NCBI GenBank assembly: GCA_017520105.1
Contig: JAFWRL010000205.1
Coordinates: forward strand, 1-14,115
DNA length: 14,115 bases
Origin: Fibrobacter sp.
GTDB taxonomy: Bacteria; Fibrobacterota; Fibrobacteria; Fibrobacterales; Fibrobacteraceae
Reading direction: 5' to 3'
Shown here in pieces: positions 1 through 5,478 of the stretch. A model generated the notes under the pieces. That model was not told where the DNA came from. It made no database searches and saw only the letters and a list, made by a program, of their open reading frames with translations. Made by a program: the position numbers and the translations under genes. Position 1 is the first letter of the stretch. Every line of letters begins with the position of its first letter.

Positions 1-90
1 AAATCGGTAACGGATTCAACAATGCTGCGGATTGTCTTTTCGAACGAGAAACTCGAAAATCTTAAGGAATGCAAGGAACCTTTTTTCTAA
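1..90 (+). pseudogene. Frame-1 N-terminal piece of the ModF-like ABC gene, ending at a T6 tract
   Basis: Frame 1 is open from the first base to a TAA at 88-90 and begins with the codons for Lys-Ser. Its codons (CTC, GAG, AAG, TCG, GAA) match those of the downstream ABC gene. The overlapping frame-2 reading of the same bases uses AGA, AGG twice and CGA, which the rest of the gene avoids. Removing one T from the six at 81-86 joins this frame seamlessly to the frame of the 32-1552 gene (PF-SKFGR-MEF...). I infer that this is the end of the first ATPase domain's P-loop (…GKS) and the residues after it, with the gene start before the window. The break could be a real mutation, transcript or ribosome slippage on T6, or a sequencing error. 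Confidence 0.5.
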
Positions 91-1552
91 ATTTGGGCGC
101 ATGGAATTCAAACGTTTTGAAGCTCTGATCGAGATGTTTCCGCAGGTGCAAATTTTCAGCACCGAAGGCGAAGATCTTGACCGAGTCATTACTCATTTTT
201 TGAAACAACGAGAAAACGTCTCCACGATGTCGGAGGCGGTACAACGTAAAATTCAGCAGGCGCTGGCGCCGTTTTTCCAGCAGCGTTTTATCAGCCTGCA
301 TGATGCGGAAGCCCCGCTAGTGCGCAACTTGCTTCTGGACAAGAAGTTCTTTTTGCAGACGGACCGCTATATCGATGATATGGCGTGGCCGCTGACCGAC
401 CCGGAAAAGCTTGGCGAGGCATTGAACATTGCAGACCTTGCCGAAGGGATTCTTGACCGTAAACTGCTGAGTCTTTCGAACGGCGAATTGCGCCGAGTGC
501 TCTTGGCCCGCATGTGGATGGAAAAGCCGGAATGGGTTTATTTCAATGACTTGTTCGGCGGACTCGACCCGGAGTACCGTGCGCATTTGGCGGGTTGCGT
601 TACTGACCTCGCGAAACGTCCGGGTTTGAATTTGGTGGTGCGCCTCGCTCGTGAAGACGAACTGCTCCCGGAAATTCCGGCGTTCGTTTATGCAAACAAG
701 ACCTTCACGCAGTACGAAGGTGAACTCCCGAAAGCTGCTGCCGCCCCGAAGTTCAAGAAAGCAGAATTGCGCGGCTACGAGATTGTTGATTTGAGACGAG
801 AGAACGGCTCTGGCGAGCCTACAGACGAAAGACGAGAGAACTGTGATTCCATTCATCTCTCGTCTCTCGTCTCTCGTCTCTCGTCTGATTCAGAAATCCT
901 CTTCGACCTTAAACATGTCAACGTCCGCTTTGGCGATACGGATGTCATCAAGGATTTGAACTGGACGGTCCGCAAGGGTGAGCATTGGGCGGTGATGGGC
1001 GAGAATGGGGCCGGCAAGAGTACGCTCCTTGGCATGCTTACGGCTGACCATCCGCAGATTTACAACAACGACATTACGCTCCTTGGTGAACGTCCGGGGC
1101 ATGGCCTCAACATCTGGGATCACAAGGCAAAACTCGGATTCTTTTCACCGGAGATGGCGCTCCAGTACCGCGAAGACTTGAACTTGTTAGAAGTCCTTTG
1201 TACGGGATTCACGCCGAATCTTTGCCGTGCCGAAAACATCACGTGGGAAGAGAAAGCCAAAGCCCGCGAATGGCTGAACTACTTGGGCTTTGATGACACG
1301 TCGATTTCCATCCGCAAGATTTCGCCGATTGACAAGCGCTTGGTGCTCATGGCCCGTGCCGCCATCCGCCCGCCGAAAGTTCTTTTGCTTGACGAACCTA
1401 CGCAAGGCCTCAAGGGCGAGTACCGCGAAAAATTGTTCCACCTGCTGCAACTGCTTTCGAAGGAAACGACGATTATCTTGGTAAGCCACTACGAAGAAGA
1501 ATGGCCGCCCTGCATGACACATCTCCTTAGAATGCCGAAGTTCTCGCTTTAG
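32..1552 (+). CDS. ModF/PhrA-like double ABC ATPase (5' end probably outside the window)
   Basis: A soluble protein with two ABC nucleotide-binding domains and no membrane segment, resembling E. coli ModF. Its cellular role is poorly defined even in E. coli. Domain 1 shows the signature LSNGE (473-487) and a degenerate Walker B reading FNDLFGGLD (542-568), with Asn-Asp in place of Asp-Glu. Domain 2 has Walker A GENGAGKST (998-1024), a ModF-like stretch with NNDITLLGERPG, Walker B LLLDEPTQGL (1382-1411) and the H-loop His (1487-1489). Its signature is degenerate (ISPID, 1319-1333) and its D-loop reads GLK. The frame-2 start is uncertain: TTG at 32 or ATG at 101, neither with a Shine-Dalgarno sequence. 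Frame-1 evidence suggests that the true N-terminus lies upstream. The inter-domain linker (about 793-887) is made of short inverted and tandem repeats. The family call is firm; the start and intactness are not. Confidence 0.8.
   Translation: MSFRTRNSKILRNARNLFSKFGRMEFKRFEALIEMFPQVQIFSTEGEDLDRVITHFLKQRENVSTMSEAVQRKIQQALAPFFQQRFISLHDAEAPLVRNLLLDKKFFLQTDRYIDDMAWPLTDPEKLGEALNIADLAEGILDRKLLSLSNGELRRVLLARMWMEKPEWVYFNDLFGGLDPEYRAHLAGCVTDLAKRPGLNLVVRLAREDELLPEIPAFVYANKTFTQYEGELPKAAAAPKFKKAELRGYEIVDLRRENGSGEPTDERRENCDSIHLSSLVSRLSSDSEILFDLKHVNVRFGDTDVIKDLNWTVRKGEHWAVMGENGAGKSTLLGMLTADHPQIYNNDITLLGERPGHGLNIWDHKAKLGFFSPEMALQYREDLNLLEVLCTGFTPNLCRAENITWEEKAKAREWLNYLGFDDTSISIRKISPIDKRLVLMARAAIRPPKVLLLDEPTQGLKGEYREKLFHLLQLLSKETTIILVSHYEEEWPPCMTHLLRMPKFSL
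793..887 (+). repeat. In-frame GACGAGA / TCTCGTC repeats in the ABC linker
   Basis: Four perfect 7-bp tandem units TCTCGTC run from 858 to 885. Two copies of the reverse complement GACGAGA lie upstream at 795-801 and 831-837, so the stretch can fold into alternative hairpins. It encodes a Ser/Arg/Glu-rich linker between the two ATPase domains. The 7-bp unit is not a multiple of three, so a gain or loss of single units would shift the frame. Confidence 0.8.
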
Positions 1553-1638
1553 ACGTCATCCTGACCCTAGAGCGTAGCGATAGGGAAGGTTTCACGGCTA
1601 TGCTTGACTGGATGCTTCGTTACACTCAGCATGACGTC
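1552..1638. repeat. Inverted pair of dispersed CGTCAT...GCGTAGCGA repeats
   Basis: Arms GACGTCATCCTGA (1552-1564) and TCAGCATGACGTC (1626-1638) match at 12 of 13 positions as an inverted repeat. The left arm takes in the last base of the ABC gene's stop codon. The right half, read on the minus strand, is a diverged copy of the CGTCATGCTGAGCGTAGCGAAGCATCCAG element found repeatedly at 9607-9775 and 10361-10389. An internal CCCTA/TAGGG hairpin lies at about 1565-1589. There is no T-run, so it is not a typical intrinsic terminator. Confidence 0.7.
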
Positions 1639-1662
1639 CACTAACCACCAACCACTAACCAC
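1638..1662 (+). repeat. ACCA-type short tandem repeat before crcB
   Basis: Overlapping units of CCACTAACCAC and ACCAACCAC fill the 25 bases that end 5 nt before the crcB start codon. They occupy the place where a Shine-Dalgarno sequence would be expected. A related A/C-rich stretch (ACCAATAACCAATAG) follows the crcB stop at 2043-2057. Confidence 0.6.
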
Positions 1663-1667
1663 TTCCT

Positions 1668-2033
1668 ATGTCCTATCTCTACGTTGCAATTGGCGGTGCT
1701 CTCGGTAGCGTGCTTCGCTACTTTCTTTCGCTTGTGATTCCGAAGGCGGCCGGATTCCCGTGGCCCACGTTTGTCGCAAACATTCTCGGTTGCCTTTGCA
1801 TCGGGATTTTCTCGGGACTTTTCCTCAAGTGCGACTCCCTTTCGCCGAACCTCAAACTGTTCTTGGTGACGGGCTTTTGCGGAGGCTTCACGACGTTCAG
1901 CACATTCGCCAATGAAAACCTTGCACTCCTCCAAAGCGGGAAAATCGGGATGTTCGCGGCATACGCGCTAGCAAGCTTTGTCCTTGGCGTTGCCGCCTGC
2001 GCTGGTGGAATTTATCTCATGGGAAATCGGTGA
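1668..2033 (+). CDS. crcB: Fluoride-specific ion channel FluC/CrcB
   Basis: A small inner-membrane fluoride exporter that works as an antiparallel dimer. The 121-residue length is typical. Four hydrophobic helices lie at about 2-24, 32-54, 63-86 and 95-118. Family hallmarks are the N-terminal GGALGSVLRY with Arg17, the second-helix Asn38 in TFVANILG, and the GFCGGFTTFSTF segment (69-80), which carries the polar track and the phenylalanines lining the fluoride path and is near the central Na+ site. I see no fluoride riboswitch in the 115 bases upstream and no Shine-Dalgarno sequence. The ATG directly follows an ACCA repeat. It may be expressed by read-through from the ABC gene 115 nt upstream or be weakly translated. 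Confidence 0.93.
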   Translation: MSYLYVAIGGALGSVLRYFLSLVIPKAAGFPWPTFVANILGCLCIGIFSGLFLKCDSLSPNLKLFLVTGFCGGFTTFSTFANENLALLQSGKIGMFAAYALASFVLGVAACAGGIYLMGNR

Positions 2034-2103
2034 CTGGTCTTGACCAATAACCAATAGTCAATCACTTTGTTAAAAAAATAAATATACGTGCTCTTCGATA
2101 GCA

Positions 2104-2139
2104 TTTGATGTATTTTATTTACAGTCTAACTTAGGTTAG
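2104..2139 (+). promoter_or_regulatory. Putative FCB-type promoter with operator-like dyad for the DJ-1 gene
   Basis: TTTG (2104-2107) is followed after 19 bases by TAACTTAG (2127-2134), which matches the Bacteroidetes pattern TTTG-N19-21-TAnnTTTG at all but one conserved position. The second element overlaps an imperfect palindrome with arms CTAAC and GTTAG (2126-2139). A start near 2141 would leave a leader of about 40 nt carrying AGGAG at 2172-2176. The promoter is inferred from pattern only. Confidence 0.4.
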
Positions 2140-2182
2140 TTGTAAAAAAGAAAACAAGCTATTAATCTATCAGGAGTTTATA

Positions 2183-2770
2183 ATGGCAAAAAAAGCAAAA
2201 AAGGTTTTGCTCCTTTGTGGTGATTTCACCGAAGACTATGAAACTATGGTCCCGTTCCAGTCTATGTCTATGCTGGGCTACCAGGTTGATGCCGTGTGCC
2301 CCGACAAGAAGGCGGGAGAAACGGTCGCTACTGCAATTCATGATTTCTTGGGCGAGCAGACTTACGCCGAATCCCGCGGACACAACTTTGCCCTTACGGC
2401 GGACTTTGATGCGGTGGATGTGAAGGATTATGAAGGCTTGTTCATTACGGGTGGCCGTGCTCCGGAATACATCCGCTTGAATGAACGCGTACTCAAAATC
2501 GTGAAGGAATTTTTCAAGGCGAAAAAGCCTGTGGCTGCGATTTGCCACGGTCCGCAAGTGCTTGCTGCTGCAGGCGTGCTGAAAGGCTACAAGGCGACAT
2601 CTTATCCAGCTGTCGGCCCGGACATCACTCTTGCTGGCGGTACGTATGTGGCCGTGAACGTTGACGAGGCCGTTGTCGATCGCAACTTGGTGACTGCTCC
2701 GGCATGGCCCGGCGATACGGCGATTGTCCGTGAATTCGTGAAGCTCATGGGCGCAAAAATCAAGATTTAA
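2183..2770 (+). CDS. DJ-1/PfpI family protein (glutamine amidotransferase-like fold)
   Basis: A 195-residue single-domain cytoplasmic protein of the DJ-1/PfpI superfamily. The nucleophile elbow is AICHGPQVL, with Cys121 followed by His122. The N-terminal GDFTEDYE carries the acidic residue that pairs with the cysteine in this family. [14 protein letters not shown] (85-98) and TAPAWPGD (171-178) are conserved segments near the active site. Members act as glyoxalase III/deglycase-type or chaperone stress proteins, and some as proteases; sequence alone does not decide which. The ATG at 2183 has AGGAG at 2172-2176 with 6-nt spacing. The gene stands alone, with a promoter-like region before it and a strong terminator after it. 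Confidence 0.9.
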   Translation: MAKKAKKVLLLCGDFTEDYETMVPFQSMSMLGYQVDAVCPDKKAGETVATAIHDFLGEQTYAESRGHNFALTADFDAVDVKDYEGLFITGGRAPEYIRLNERVLKIVKEFFKAKKPVAAICHGPQVLAAAGVLKGYKATSYPAVGPDITLAGGTYVAVNVDEAVVDRNLVTAPAWPGDTAIVREFVKLMGAKIKI

Positions 2771-2796
2771 TTTTCGCGCACTTTTGCGCTTTGGCG

Positions 2797-2836
2797 CTTT
2801 TAAGGCGCTTTAAACTTTTGAACTTTTAAGGCGCTT
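2797..2836 (+). repeat. Direct repeat CTTTTAAGGCGCTT (two copies)
   Basis: The 14-mer CTTTTAAGGCGCTT occurs exactly at 2797-2810 and 2823-2836, just after the DJ-1 gene and before its terminator. The surrounding stretch (2771-2840) is rich in further GGCGC/GCGC pieces. I see no clear function. Confidence 0.7.
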
Positions 2837-2858
2837 AAAAAAATTGCTCGTTTCAAAA

Positions 2859-2888
2859 AGACATATACTACGGTATGTGTCTTTTTTT
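2859..2888 (+). terminator. Intrinsic terminator downstream of the DJ-1 gene
   Basis: A 10-bp stem (AGACATATAC with GTATGTGTCT, one G-U pair) closes a TACG loop and is followed by seven T's at 2882-2888. It lies about 90 bases after the DJ-1 stop. A-rich bases on the 5' side (AAAAAG) could give weak activity on the minus strand too. Confidence 0.85.
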
Positions 2889-3080
2889 GTCATTCCGAAT
2901 TCGAAAAATCCGGTCATGAAGAGTCCTGAAACTTTCCTCGGCTTCCCGTCCCCATACGTGGTCAAAGAGAACAAGTCCGGGGCAGGCTCAATTCGGGGCT
3001 AATGGCAGAAACGGCTTCGCATTTTTATATTGCTCAGGATGACGGACTGTGATTTGTTAAATTAAAGCAAAAACTTTTTT
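2889..3080. other. Gene-free stretch with degraded dispersed repeats
   Basis: No coding region is supported here. The minus-strand 18-mer at about 2970-2987 (CCTGCCCCGGACTTGTTC) matches the core of the hairpin at 11551-11566 at nearly every base. GCTCAGGATGACGG (about 3032-3045) resembles the reverse complement of the CGTCATCCTGAG repeat at 10199. CCGAATT (2895-2901) and AATTCGG (2990-2996) could pair over about 90 bases, with CATT/AATG extending the stem. I read this as repeat debris, although an unrecognised structured RNA is not excluded. Confidence 0.4.
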
Positions 3081-3143
3081 ACCCATACCTCAAAGCGAGC
3101 TTGCGAGCGACCCCATAGCTCAAAGGCTCGTAGAGCCGAGCTG
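3081..3143 (+). repeat. Two tandem leader units directly upstream of mrp
   Basis: Two related units of about 30 bases follow each other: ACCCATACCTCAAAGCGAGC... from 3081 and ACCCCATAGCTCAAAGGCTC... from 3110. The second contains a perfect hairpin, GGCTC (3125-3129), loop GTA, GAGCC (3133-3137), ending 11 nt before the mrp ATG. No Shine-Dalgarno sequence is present between hairpin and start codon. This could be a repeat insertion or a translation-control leader. Confidence 0.5.
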
Positions 3144-3148
3144 TTAAA

Positions 3149-4276
3149 ATGCAACTGAATGAACAGAATATCTTAAGTGCCTTGCGTGCGGTTCAAGATC
3201 CGGACCTGCACAAGAATATCGTTGAATTAAACTTTGTTCAAAATCTGAAAATCGAGGGCTCGAAAGTTTCCTTTGATTTGCGCCTTACGACCCCGGCATG
3301 CCCAATCCGCGACCGCTTCAAGGACCAGTGCATCGCTATCGTCAAAAGTCTTGGCGCTAGCGAAGTCGAGGTGACGCTCACTTCTTCGCAGGGTCGCGTG
3401 GGCGACGACAACTCCGCCGCGAAGGCTCCTCAGAATTCCCATATCGGTGAAGTGGCGCATGTGGTTGCCGTTGCAAGTGGCAAGGGCGGTGTCGGTAAAT
3501 CGACCGTGACGGCGAACCTCGCAATGGCGCTCAGCCTTTCCGGTGCTCGTGTGGGTATTCTTGATGCCGACATTTACGGACCGAGCATGGGTCTCATGTT
3601 CGGCATCGATAAGGCACCTGAAGTTTTCGAAGACAATACGATTGCGCCTGTCGAGGCGAAGGGCGGCATCAGCATCGTCTCCATGTGCATGTTCGCGGAC
3701 AGCGACAAGGCGACCATCTGGCGCGGACCGATGGTTTCGCAGATGATTCAGCACTTCATTCACCATGTGCGTTGGGGCAAGCTCGACTACTTGCTGGTGG
3801 ATTTCCCTCCAGGAACGGGCGACATCCAGCTCACGCTCACGCAAAACTGCCCGATGGCAGGCGCGGTCGTCGTGACGACACCGCAGGAGGTTGCGCTTGC
3901 TGACTGCCGTAAGGGTATAGCCATGTTCGATAACGTGGGCGTTCCGGTCATCGGTGTCGTGGAAAACATGAGCTATTTCATTTGTGATGAATGTGGCAAG
4001 CACCACAACATTTTCCCTGCCGGTGGCGGTCAAAAAATCGCCGATACTTGGGGTGTTCCGCTTATTGGCAAGGTCCCGCTGGAACCCGCCGTTGCCGGTT
4101 GCGGCGATGAAGGAACTCCTGCGGTGCTCCGCTACCCGAATTCCGAATCGGCCAAGGTCTTTATGGATGCCGCCGAAAAGATGGTCCGTACGCTTGCCGT
4201 GTTCGCGTCCGAAGGTGAAGGAGTTCTCAAGAACTTCAATTATGATTTCGAACAGCTGCCTGTGGAGGAAGTATGA
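3149..4276 (+). CDS. mrp: Mrp/ApbC-type Fe-S cluster carrier ATPase
   Basis: A cytoplasmic P-loop ATPase of the Mrp/NBP35 family that carries Fe-S clusters to target proteins as a dimer. The 375-residue length fits. Residues about 4-80 form the N-terminal MIP18/DUF59 domain (AVQDPDLHKNIVELNFV). Walker A with the deviant lysine reads SGKGGVGKST (110-119), the switch/Walker B region is VDFPPGTGD (217-225), and the cluster-ligating CxxC is Cys279-Asp-Glu-Cys282. The DADIYGPSMG segment after Walker A is also diagnostic. The stop overlaps the next start by 4 nt (ATGA), so the two genes should be translationally coupled. No Shine-Dalgarno sequence is visible. The start is set by an ATG opening directly on the DUF59 domain, just after a repeat-like leader. 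Confidence 0.95.
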   Translation: MQLNEQNILSALRAVQDPDLHKNIVELNFVQNLKIEGSKVSFDLRLTTPACPIRDRFKDQCIAIVKSLGASEVEVTLTSSQGRVGDDNSAAKAPQNSHIGEVAHVVAVASGKGGVGKSTVTANLAMALSLSGARVGILDADIYGPSMGLMFGIDKAPEVFEDNTIAPVEAKGGISIVSMCMFADSDKATIWRGPMVSQMIQHFIHHVRWGKLDYLLVDFPPGTGDIQLTLTQNCPMAGAVVVTTPQEVALADCRKGIAMFDNVGVPVIGVVENMSYFICDECGKHHNIFPAGGGQKIADTWGVPLIGKVPLEPAVAGCGDEGTPAVLRYPNSESAKVFMDAAEKMVRTLAVFASEGEGVLKNFNYDFEQLPVEEV

Positions 4277-4569
4277 TTCAACCCAAAAAAGTTTTTAGGA
4301 CAAAAGAGGGCAAGCTCGGTTTTGAATGGAACGATGGTAGTCGCGGTGCTTGCGATGTCCGCAAACTTCGTTTAGCTTGTCCGTGCGCGCTTTGTGTTGA
4401 TGAACATACGGGTGAAAAACTCTTGGACGATTCAACTGTTCCCTTGGATGTAAAACTTGAAAAAGTCCAGTCGATAGGTCGTTATGCGGTTGGGCTTTCC
4501 TTCAGTGATGGTCACCGTTCGGGAATTTACCCATATGATAAACTCAAGGAATTGACGAAATCAGCATAA
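4273..4569 (+). CDS. DUF971 domain protein (GBBH-like N-terminal domain)
   Basis: A 98-residue protein that is almost entirely a DUF971 domain: FEWNDGSRGACDVRKLRLACPCALCVDE followed by VGLSFSDGHRSGIYPYDKL. The cysteines of ACPCALC (residues 35-41) and the later His are the likely metal or cluster ligands. The same domain forms the N-terminus of gamma-butyrobetaine hydroxylases. DUF971 is often found next to or fused with Mrp/ApbC proteins, and here it overlaps mrp by 4 nt with GGAGGAA in front of the ATG. A role in Fe-S delivery alongside Mrp is inference from that arrangement. The exact function is unknown. Confidence 0.88.
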   Translation: MIQPKKVFRTKEGKLGFEWNDGSRGACDVRKLRLACPCALCVDEHTGEKLLDDSTVPLDVKLEKVQSIGRYAVGLSFSDGHRSGIYPYDKLKELTKSA

Positions 4570-4580
4570 AAAGCCATATT
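4552..4580 (+). promoter_or_regulatory. Putative sigma-70-like promoter for the sigma factor gene
   Basis: TTGACG (4552-4557), a 17-base spacer and CATATT (4575-4580) lie at the very end of the DUF971 gene. They match five of six and four of six positions of the classical -35/-10 boxes. A start near 4587 would give a leader of about 40 nt with AAAGGTG at 4613-4619. It is unproven; the sigma gene may equally be read from mrp. Confidence 0.35.
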
Positions 4581-4629
4581 TAAGAGAGTCAACGGCGTTT
4601 TTGCCCACGACAAAAGGTGTTGAATTTCT

Positions 4630-5478
4630 ATGAGTGATTTTAACGAAGCTCTTTATTTTCGTGACTTGAATCGGTATCCTACGCTGACTCCGCAGGAGGA
4701 ATCGGCGTTGTTGAAAATCATCAAGAACGGTGAGACCGAGGAGATTCGAAAGTCTGCCTTGCAGCGCCTTATCCGCGGTAACTTGCGATTTGTGGTCAGC
4801 GTCGCCCGAAAGTACCAGGGTCGTGGCTTGTCCCTTTTGGATCTTATTAACGAAGGTAACCTTGGGCTTTTTAAGGCGGCAAAGCGTTTTGATATGGACA
4901 AGGATGTGAAGTTCATCAGCTATGCCGTGTGGTGGATTCGTCAGTCTATCCAAAAAGCTCTGTTCGAACAGGTGGGTGCCGTCCGCATTCCGCCGAACAA
5001 GCTCGCTCTTGTAAATCGTTTCAAACGCGCATTGATGCAGAACGGTGGTGATTACGACAAGACCATCTCGATGGAAGAATTTTCCGCTTACGAACGCGAC
5101 ATCGTGGAAGTCATGGAAAAGATTGTCGATATTTCGCTTGATGCTCCGATTGGCGACGATGCCGGTGTTTCGAGCGCTGACTCCGTCAGTACGCTCATGG
5201 ATGTTCTCGGCAGCGATGGCAACCAGGACGAGGACATGGAACGCGAAGAACGCCGCAAACTCATCCAGGAAACGCTTTCGTCCCTTCCGCAGCGCGAAGA
5301 AGAAATTCTCCGCATGTTCTACGGCCTTGATACCGTTGAGGATACGACGCTCAAGGATATCGGCGAGGACTTGAAGCTGAGCCGCGAACGCGTGCGACAG
5401 ATTAAGAACAAGACCTTGCGCCGCTTGCAGAAGAGCAAGGAACATAAAGAAAAACTGGCTGACTTTTTGGAACTCTAA
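4630..5478 (+). CDS. rpoD: RpoD-type RNA polymerase sigma factor (short, no region 1.1)
   Basis: A 282-residue sigma-70 family factor that directs RNA polymerase to promoters. Region 1.2 is at about 6-35. Region 2 (47-112) has NLRFVVSVARKYQGRGLSLLDLINEGNLGL and the -10-reading, melting segment FISYAVWWIRQSI (95-107). Region 3 follows (VRIPPNKLALVNRFKRA). Region 4 (205-268) has LPQREEEILRMFYG and the -35 helix-turn-helix TLKDIGEDLKLSRERVRQIKNKTLRRL. Region 1.1 is absent, as in the primary sigma of Bacteroidetes. I therefore favour a housekeeping role, but a group 2 factor cannot be excluded without seeing the other sigma genes. Its stop overlaps the next ATG by one base (TAATG). Confidence 0.92.
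   Translation: MSDFNEALYFRDLNRYPTLTPQEESALLKIIKNGETEEIRKSALQRLIRGNLRFVVSVARKYQGRGLSLLDLINEGNLGLFKAAKRFDMDKDVKFISYAVWWIRQSIQKALFEQVGAVRIPPNKLALVNRFKRALMQNGGDYDKTISMEEFSAYERDIVEVMEKIVDISLDAPIGDDAGVSSADSVSTLMDVLGSDGNQDEDMEREERRKLIQETLSSLPQREEEILRMFYGLDTVEDTTLKDIGEDLKLSRERVRQIKNKTLRRLQKSKEHKEKLADFLEL

Noticed and set aside
1553..1667. Fluoride riboswitch before crcB
   Set aside because: I see no match to the conserved riboswitch core. The stretch is explained by an inverted repeat and ACCA units.
2925..2975. Minus-strand GCCGAGGAAAGTTTCAGGACTC resembling the 5' core of RNase P RNA
   Set aside because: Only about 20 bases look similar. The other conserved regions of RNase P RNA are absent, and a terminator lies too close to leave room for a full RNA.
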